Source: CAZOVK01 sp964583165
Lineage (GTDB): Bacteria > Bacillota > Clostridia > Lachnospirales > WRAX01
Assembly: GCA_964583165.1 (NCBI GenBank)
Contig: CAZOVK010000091.1
Coordinates: forward strand, 1-7,818
Direction of reading: 5' to 3'
DNA: 7,818 nucleotides
This document shows, piece by piece, positions 3,397-7,818 of this stretch. Numbering within the stretch: the stretch's first letter is position 1; the number at the start of each line of letters is the position of its first letter. A model generated the notes under the pieces. That model made no database searches. It saw only the letters and a list, made by a program, of their open reading frames with translations, and was not told the origin of the DNA. Made by a program: the position numbers and the translations under genes.

Positions 3397-5886
3397 ATGA
3401 ACAAACTGTTCCAAAATGTGAAGAAGTATATAGCTTTAGTGGCAGTGACGTTGTTGGTTTTTGCCACCGGCACAGTCGTAGATTCAACTAAGGTTATAGC
3501 GGCGGATGCACCTGATTTGAAGATATATGGTGGTACTTTGAGTGACATAAAGGCAAATGATGGCGGCACGGTGGGTTTTGCAGTTAAGAATTATTCATCA
3601 ATAGATGCAATAAATGTCAATATCGATGCCACAAGCTCAACTTTGTCAAATGTATCAGCGCAAGGCATGACCATCATAACGGGAAATGGCGAAAACACGA
3701 TTGTTTTGTCTTATACCGCACCTAGCGGTTCAGCCCAGCATAACGTAAAACTCGATTTAACATATGAGTATCTGGACGGCACTGAAACTAAATATGGTTC
3801 AACCATCCTTAACGTTACCCTCCGCGCAATAGACGAAGGCGGCAGCACATCAACACCCACAGGCTCACCGACTTTTACGCTAACAAGCCCGTCAACCTTC
3901 GTACCCGTCAAGGCTGGTGAGAGCGTTGACGTGAATGTTACGATTAAGAACAGCGGCACGGCTTCTGCCAATTCGATAACATTGACAGGCGAGTTAGACG
4001 CCAACTTCTCGGTGTCCTTCTTAAACAACTCGAACGATATGGGCAATCTTTACTCCAAAGCAAGCAAGGACGCGAAGGTTCGCGTGACAGTGCCCAAGGA
4101 TGTTAAAGCGGGACCATATTTAGTCAAGCTGAACGTCAATTATCAAGACGCTCAAAAGGTGCAGAAGACCGCCACCGTGTCGTTTTACATTCGCGTGGCT
4201 GTATCTGACACAGAAACCGAACGCCCGTTTATCGTTATCCGTGACTTCAACGCGCCCACCGGGCTTATCGCTGGTAATGCGTTTGATATTTCAACGGTTA
4301 TAGAAAACACGGCGGCTGTCAACGCAAGTAATCTAACGATTGTGGCTACACTTGACCCCGCTTTGTCGTTCTATAACGCTTCGGGTTCTGTATATCACGC
4401 CACCCTCGACAGCAAAGCCGCGAAGGATTTGACTTTCAAACTTACGAGCAATGAGAAAACAGCCACGGGTTCTTACCCTGTTAAGCTAGCCGCCACATAT
4501 TATGACAAAGACGGCAAGGAGTATAAATCAGACTACACTTTCTATGTTAACGTCACTAAAAAGCCGAGCGCAACAGGTGATGACATCGAACGCGCCTACC
4601 TCGTAGCCACAGCTCCGAACCCCGGCGGCACACACCTACCGGGTAAGGACTTCACGGTAAGCTTCACACTCTGGAATGACGGCGTTTTGGCCGCAAAACA
4701 GATTAAGGTTACAGCCGTCGGCGGTGACGCTGTTGTACCTAAGTCAGCTAATATTCAGCAACTTGCAACCCTTGAACCGGGCACGAACAAGGTTTTTACA
4801 TTCACATTCGCCGCAACCAGCGCCGCCAAAACCCAGAACTACCCGATTGGTTTCACGGTAGAATATGATACAGGCGCAAAAGACGACAAGGACGCGAAAA
4901 TCATGGATACATTCACTCAATATGTGGGCGCGAATGTATCTAACCCCGAAGAGGACAAGAAGGACGAAGAAACCAGCAAGTCAATACCGAAAATCATTGT
5001 CAGCCGCTACAAGATTGAGCCTGAACTCGTTCAAGCTGGTAGCACGTTTGACATGAACATCGACTTTCAAAACACGCATATCGACAAAACAATCAAGAAT
5101 ATTCGCGTATCATGGTCGGTTATCGGTACTGAAACCGTCAAGGGTAATGTTTTCACGCCATTTGACTCCAGTAACATGTTCTATATCGACAGCATGGGGC
5201 CGAAAGAGGTTCTGAACAAGGTTCTTACAATGAACTGTGTACCCGACGCGCTCCCGAAAAACTATATTGTGACGTTTGAGCTGGAGTATGAGGACGAATC
5301 AGATACACAATACACCTCTAAGGTTGAGGTCGGCGTGAATGTCAAACAGGTTGCGAAATTCGATATAGGTGACATCAACGCGAACCCAACAACACTGTCT
5401 GTAGGCGATATGATGTACATCAACTTCAATATCCAAAACACAGGCAAGGTCACGCTCAATAACCTAAAGGTCAAACTCGTTTCTGACGCGCTCGATACGA
5501 ATGGTACAGAGATTATCTACGGTAACTTCCAGTCTGGCAGTTATGACTATTATGACGCTTCCGCTACGGCCATCAACCCGGGTGATGCGCAGACAGTAAC
5601 CGTGGTCGCGACATTTGACACAGACACGGGCGAAACAATGGAAGTCACTAAGGACTTTGAAATCAACGTCATGGAAGGCATGATGGGCGGCGATATGAAC
5701 GCGGGCTTCCCGGGCGATAAGTTCCCGATGGACCCTGGCATGGGTATGCCTATGGAACAACCGAGCCTGTTCACTAACTGGATTTTCTGGGTGGCTGTCG
5801 GTGCCGGTGTGCTCGTTATCGGCGGCGTGGTCACATTCATAGTTATTAAGGTCAGAAAAAAGAAGGGTATGAATCTGGGTGAGTAA
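3397..5886 (+). CDS. Exported, membrane-anchored protein with about six Ig-like modules
   Basis: An 829-residue protein of unknown function. A basic N-terminus (MNKLFQNVKKY) and a hydrophobic stretch at 11-28 form a signal peptide, probably cleaved near residue 36 (VIAA/DAPD). The exported part is a series of about six beta-sandwich-like modules of 100-120 residues, at roughly 38-145, 157-269, 277-387, 398-515, 530-649 and 653-759. Each has a 'G..F.V...I.NTG...' opening strand (for example GESVDVNVTIKNSGTASAN) and a late 'G.Y.V.L...Y.D' strand; this resembles CARDB/COG1361 S-layer-type domains. A Gly/Pro/Met-rich linker (759-790, eight Met) leads to one membrane helix (about 794-818) and a short basic tail. 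AGAGGAG (3384-3390) precedes the ATG by six bases. Position between the ATPase and permease genes makes it a likely extracytoplasmic partner; ligand unknown. Confidence 0.85.
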   Translation: MNKLFQNVKKYIALVAVTLLVFATGTVVDSTKVIAADAPDLKIYGGTLSDIKANDGGTVGFAVKNYSSIDAINVNIDATSSTLSNVSAQGMTIITGNGENTIVLSYTAPSGSAQHNVKLDLTYEYLDGTETKYGSTILNVTLRAIDEGGSTSTPTGSPTFTLTSPSTFVPVKAGESVDVNVTIKNSGTASANSITLTGELDANFSVSFLNNSNDMGNLYSKASKDAKVRVTVPKDVKAGPYLVKLNVNYQDAQKVQKTATVSFYIRVAVSDTETERPFIVIRDFNAPTGLIAGNAFDISTVIENTAAVNASNLTIVATLDPALSFYNASGSVYHATLDSKAAKDLTFKLTSNEKTATGSYPVKLAATYYDKDGKEYKSDYTFYVNVTKKPSATGDDIERAYLVATAPNPGGTHLPGKDFTVSFTLWNDGVLAAKQIKVTAVGGDAVVPKSANIQQLATLEPGTNKVFTFTFAATSAAKTQNYPIGFTVEYDTGAKDDKDAKIMDTFTQYVGANVSNPEEDKKDEETSKSIPKIIVSRYKIEPELVQAGSTFDMNIDFQNTHIDKTIKNIRVSWSVIGTETVKGNVFTPFDSSNMFYIDSMGPKEVLNKVLTMNCVPDALPKNYIVTFELEYEDESDTQYTSKVEVGVNVKQVAKFDIGDINANPTTLSVGDMMYINFNIQNTGKVTLNNLKVKLVSDALDTNGTEIIYGNFQSGSYDYYDASATAINPGDAQTVTVVATFDTDTGETMEVTKDFEINVMEGMMGGDMNAGFPGDKFPMDPGMGMPMEQPSLFTNWIFWVAVGAGVLVIGGVVTFIVIKVRKKKGMNLGE

Positions 5887-7225
5887 TCTGGATTGCCTGT
5901 TAATGGCGTTAAAAAACCTCTTCAAGCGCAAGGTGCGCACATTTCTGACGGTTCTGGGCGTTGTAATCGGCACGGCGGCTATCATTATCATGGTAAGCCT
6001 AGGTATAGGCGTTAATCTGGGCTTTGAGCAACAGATGAAACAAATGGGTGACGTGACGCTGATTCGTATTTATAACTGGGAGGGCTATTACGGCGGCGGA
6101 AAAGGCGCGCCCACTCTCGATGACGAATTTATACGCAACATTCAAAAGGATGAAGGCGTTGAAGTCGCCACGCCTGTTGTCGAAATCTATATCAAGGCTG
6201 TGTCGGGACGCTACTCGACACAGCTACAGATACGCGGTATGAAGCCCGAGGCACTCGGTTATCTGGGTTTCATACCCGCCGAAGGGCGTTCACTAGAAGC
6301 CGATGATGAGTATGAAGTCGTTTTCGGCGCGGACGTACCTTACAACTTCCAAAGCTCACGAAGCCGCAATATGTTCTTCTGGGGGCAAGCGCCCGACCCC
6401 GACAGAAAGGCTAAAGTGAACGTACTTAAAGACCGTATACAAATCTCACCCGACTGGAATTTCGGTGAGCCAAACTATACACCCGACCCAAGCATGAAGC
6501 CATTCAAGCCCATCAACATCAAGGGCGTGGGCATTCTTCAGCGCAACGAGAACAACTATGAATCTGTGTACTACAGCTTCATGAACCTCGACACAGTGCT
6601 GAAACTCCAGCGCGAAATCAATAAATGGCAACAGGGCTCGGGCTGGCGGCCGCAAAAGACCTATGGCTATGAACAAGCCATTGTAAAGTGTACGTCGATT
6701 GAAGAAGTCGAACGCGTTCTGGCAGTCATTAAGGGTTACGGCTTCCAGAACACAAGCACGCCGATTGAGTATATAAAGAGCTTTCAAGAGATGACAGCAA
6801 GCCTTCAAGCGCTCCTCGGCGCAATCGGCGGCGTAAGCCTTTTCGTTGCGGCTATCGGTATCACGAACACTATGATAATGTCGATTTACGAACGTACGCG
6901 CGAAATCGGCGTTATGAAGGTCATAGGCGCGGCGCTCAAGGACATTCAGAAGCTCTTCCTTATTGAAGCGGCTTTGATTGGCTTATTGGGCGGGATATTC
7001 GGCATAGGCTTGTCATTCCTTGTGTCATATATCCTTAACAATGTAGGTATTTCATTTTTCTCAATGCTAGTCAGCAGTATGGGGGGCTCTGATATCAGTG
7101 TCATACCGATGTGGCTGGCGCTGGGCGGCTTGGGTTTCGCGGCGGCTATCGGGCTTGTGTCGGGTTACCTGCCCGCAAGACGCGCCATGAAGCTGTCGGC
7201 ATTGTCAGCTATACGCGCCGAATAA
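5879..7225 (+). CDS. ABC transporter permease, MacB/FtsX type
   Basis: A 448-residue membrane subunit with four predicted helices in the MacB arrangement. Helix 1 is at about 20-44, after LMALKNLFKRKVR. A large extracytoplasmic MacB_PCD-like domain covers about 45-305. Helices 2-4 lie near 310-333, 358-388 and 410-432. YERTREIGVMKVIGA (337-351) is the coupling segment that contacts the ATPase, and GYLPARRAMKLSALSAIRAE is the standard C-terminal signature. GTG 5879 overlaps the preceding gene's stop by eight bases, suggesting translational coupling; AAGAAGGG upstream is weak and distant, and ATG 5903 is a less likely alternative. MacB-type proteins transmit force or export peptides and lipoproteins rather than form a classical pore. 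The last codons are included in the duplicated segment described downstream. Confidence 0.9.
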   Translation: MSNLDCLLMALKNLFKRKVRTFLTVLGVVIGTAAIIIMVSLGIGVNLGFEQQMKQMGDVTLIRIYNWEGYYGGGKGAPTLDDEFIRNIQKDEGVEVATPVVEIYIKAVSGRYSTQLQIRGMKPEALGYLGFIPAEGRSLEADDEYEVVFGADVPYNFQSSRSRNMFFWGQAPDPDRKAKVNVLKDRIQISPDWNFGEPNYTPDPSMKPFKPINIKGVGILQRNENNYESVYYSFMNLDTVLKLQREINKWQQGSGWRPQKTYGYEQAIVKCTSIEEVERVLAVIKGYGFQNTSTPIEYIKSFQEMTASLQALLGAIGGVSLFVAAIGITNTMIMSIYERTREIGVMKVIGAALKDIQKLFLIEAALIGLLGGIFGIGLSFLVSYILNNVGISFFSMLVSSMGGSDISVIPMWLALGGLGFAAAIGLVSGYLPARRAMKLSALSAIRAE

Positions 7226-7230
7226 ACGCA

Positions 7231-7258
7231 TTGACATGTGTAATCGGTGTGATATAAT
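7231..7258 (+). promoter_or_regulatory. Promoter of antisense RNA B1
   Basis: TTGACA (7231-7236), 16 bp, TATAAT (7253-7258), both perfect consensus boxes. It starts five bases after the permease stop codon ends. Confidence 0.78.
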
Positions 7259-7263
7259 AGAGA

Positions 7264-7375
7264 GAGTAGAGGAACTCTCCCTGTGGGTTATCCGACTTAG
7301 GTCGGCTGATTACTTCACTTACTGAGAAATAGCCGCCCACTATTTGAACATGCTGGGGCGGCTATTTCTTCTTTT
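7264..7375 (+). ncRNA. Putative antitoxin RNA B1, without an intact toxin
   Basis: Predicted RNA of about 112 nt. Structure: 5' hairpin GAGAGT/ACTCTC (7262-7267 with 7274-7279), second hairpin CCGAC-TTAG-GTCGG (7292-7305), single-stranded CTGATTACTTCACTTACTGAG (about 7306-7326), then the terminator 7327-7367. The segment TTCACTT can pair with the toxin B2 ribosome binding site (GGGUGAG, with three G-U pairs). Only the last 12 codons of a toxin remain opposite it, so this is an orphan RNA that could act on toxin B2 in trans. The true 5' end may be one to four bases earlier than given. Confidence 0.7.
7327..7367. terminator. Terminator of RNA B1 and probably of the ABC cluster
   Basis: A perfect 12-bp stem, AAATAGCCGCCC (7327-7338) with GGGCGGCTATTT (7356-7367), a 17-nt loop, then CTTCTTTTC. 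It is the first terminator after the permease gene. Confidence 0.85.
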
Positions 7376-7400
7376 CACTGTTTTGATTGTTCATCATCAT
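7362..7400 (-). pseudogene. Remnant of holin-like toxin B1 (last 12 codons)
   Basis: Minus-strand MMMNNQNSEKKK followed by TAG is identical in protein to the C-terminus of toxin B2. Upstream of it the similarity shows a one-base deletion and then ends near 7413, where the second copy of the duplicated segment begins. An in-frame TAG lies further upstream, and no promoter or ribosome binding site is present, so no functional toxin is made here. Confidence 0.75.
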
Positions 7401-7443
7401 AAAGGTATGACTAAAAAATAGCTATGCGTTCCGAATAAATGCC

Positions 7444-7471
7444 TTGACATGTGTAATCGTCGTGATATAAT
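7444..7471 (+). promoter_or_regulatory. Promoter of antisense RNA B2
   Basis: TTGACA (7444-7449), 16 bp, TATAAT (7466-7471); a perfect match to both boxes, as in B1. Confidence 0.78.
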
Positions 7472-7477
7472 AAAAAC

Positions 7478-7593
7478 AGAGAGAGTAGCGGAACTCTCCC
7501 TGTGGGTTATCCGACTTAGGTCGGCTGATTCCTTCACTTAGTTAGAAATAGCCGCCCACTTTTGAAGATGCTGGGGCGGCTATTTTTTCTTTT
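7478..7593 (+). ncRNA. Putative type I antitoxin RNA B2
   Basis: Predicted RNA of about 116 nt, convergent with toxin B2. Structure: hairpin GAGAGT/ACTCTC (7481-7486 with 7493-7498; loop AGCGGA instead of AGAGGA in B1), hairpin CCGAC-TTAG-GTCGG (7511-7524), a single-stranded stretch 7525-7545, then the terminator 7546-7585. In the single-stranded part, UUCACUU can pair with GGGUGAG of the toxin Shine-Dalgarno site, and UGAUUCC can pair with GGAAAUCA over codons 2-4 with one bulged A. The plan matches family A although the primary sequence differs. Confidence 0.74.
7546..7585. terminator. Shared bidirectional terminator, unit B2
   Basis: AAATAGCCGCCC (7546-7557) pairs with GGGCGGCTATTT (7574-7585), 12 bp, with a 16-nt loop. 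On the plus strand it is followed by TTTCTTTTC, a strong U tract; on the minus strand only by CTAACT. The toxin B2 stop codon (7582-7580) is within the stem. Confidence 0.85.
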
Positions 7594-7717
7594 CGCTGTT
7601 TTGGTTGTTCATCATCATGATGGTTATGACTAACATGATGATACCGATGATTGATGAGGCACAAACACTCAACGTCGTCAGTATCAACATGATAACCTCA
7701 AAAACGGTGATTTCCAT
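7580..7717 (-). CDS. Holin-like type I toxin peptide B2, 45 aa
   Basis: A 45-residue peptide, MEITVFEVIM..., with a hydrophobic helix over residues 5-36 and a polar, lysine-rich end (NNQNSEKKK). The VFEVIMLIL start and the KKK end are typical of Bacillota holin-like toxins (Pfam Hol_Tox; relatives TxpA, BsrG). The expected action is membrane insertion and depolarisation when its RNA antitoxin is lost; this is inferred. The start is ATG 7717: GGGGGTGA (7730-7723) lies five bases upstream. A longer frame to ATG 7786 exists, but its N-terminal part is simply the 5' leader. The toxin promoter is not fully visible because the window ends. Confidence 0.8.
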   Translation of the reverse strand: MEITVFEVIMLILTTLSVCASSIIGIIMLVITIMMMNNQNSEKKK

Positions 7718-7722
7718 AATTC

Positions 7723-7763
7723 TCACCCCCTCCCGCGTATGCCTTGGCAAAACACAGAGGGAA
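7723..7763 (-). promoter_or_regulatory. Toxin B2 leader: ribosome binding site and possible masking stem
   Basis: In the toxin mRNA, UUCCCUC (7763-7757) can pair with GAGGGGG (7732-7726), the Shine-Dalgarno region, over seven positions including two G-U pairs, with a 24-base loop. The design is like the family A masking hairpin but looser. Confidence 0.45.
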
Positions 7764-7818
7764 GGAATCAGCGAGGCACGCCCCATGCCGAATAACTTGG
7801 TTATATATTAGCATGATT

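Larger units (their letters stand above)
7207..7632. repeat. Tandem duplication (family B), including the tail of the permease gene
   Basis: Copy 1 starts at 7207 and copy 2 at 7420, an offset of 213 bp that grows to 219 after a 6-base insertion behind the second promoter. The first 40 bases agree at 35 positions. They include the last codons and stop of the permease gene (GAATAA at 7220 and 7433). Homology then continues through promoter, RNA, terminator and the end of the toxin gene. Copy 1 breaks off near 7413. Confidence 0.85.

Noticed and set aside
5464..5991. Minus-strand 175-codon open frame across the end of the Ig-repeat gene
   Set aside because: It lies fully antisense to two well-supported genes, has His/Arg-rich low-complexity translation, and shows no ribosome binding site or recognisable domain.
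7605..7811. Plus-strand 68-codon frame over toxin B2
   Set aside because: It is the complement of the toxin gene and its leader; the minus strand has the correct ribosome binding site, the family-like peptide and the terminator.
7801..7818. Promoter of toxin B2 at the window edge
   Set aside because: A minus-strand TAATAT (7810-7805) could be a -10 box, but any -35 would lie beyond the window, so it cannot be supported.

Overview
The window looks like draft-assembly DNA (it contains a 100-N gap) from a Gram-positive bacterium of the Bacillota (Firmicutes), probably the class Clostridia. The reasons are the strong GGAGG-type ribosome binding sites, the use of TTG and GTG starts, and several very small convergent gene/RNA modules of the holin-like-toxin type I kind known from that phylum. 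The species cannot be named from the sequence.

Layout. Positions 1-869 hold the 3' part of a metallo-aminopeptidase P gene (family M24). Positions 870-2004 contain no conventional gene. They hold a tandem array of a unit about 392 bp long, present in three copies, the middle one interrupted by the N gap. Each readable unit has a plus-strand promoter, a structured RNA of about 135 nt and a terminator, facing a minus-strand promoter, a ribosome binding site held in a hairpin, and a 34-residue hydrophobic peptide gene whose stop codon lies in the shared terminator stem. This is the architecture of a convergent type I toxin-antitoxin locus. Next come a small-multidrug-export family membrane protein (2005-2499) and a three-gene cluster (2581-7225): a MacB/LolD-type ABC ATPase, an 829-residue exported protein with about six Ig-like modules and a C-terminal membrane anchor, and an FtsX/MacB-type permease. 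Positions 7226-7818 contain a second, different family of the toxin-antitoxin-like module. One copy (7207-7419) has lost its toxin and keeps only the RNA; one copy (7420-7818) has a 45-residue toxin.

How the parts work together. The ATPase and permease should form one transporter or mechanotransmission complex. The Ig-like protein is encoded between them, and the permease start overlaps its stop, so it is a likely extracytoplasmic partner of unknown function. In each small module the plus-strand RNA carries a short segment that matches, as an imperfect direct repeat, the ribosome-binding-site region of its own convergent peptide gene. The transcribed RNA could therefore pair with the toxin mRNA at the start codon as well as at the shared terminator. 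The RNA terminators also seem to be the only terminators after the aminopeptidase gene and after the ABC cluster.

Limits: all RNA boundaries and promoters are read by eye, toxicity and regulation are inferred from family resemblance, and the substrate of the ABC system is not visible.
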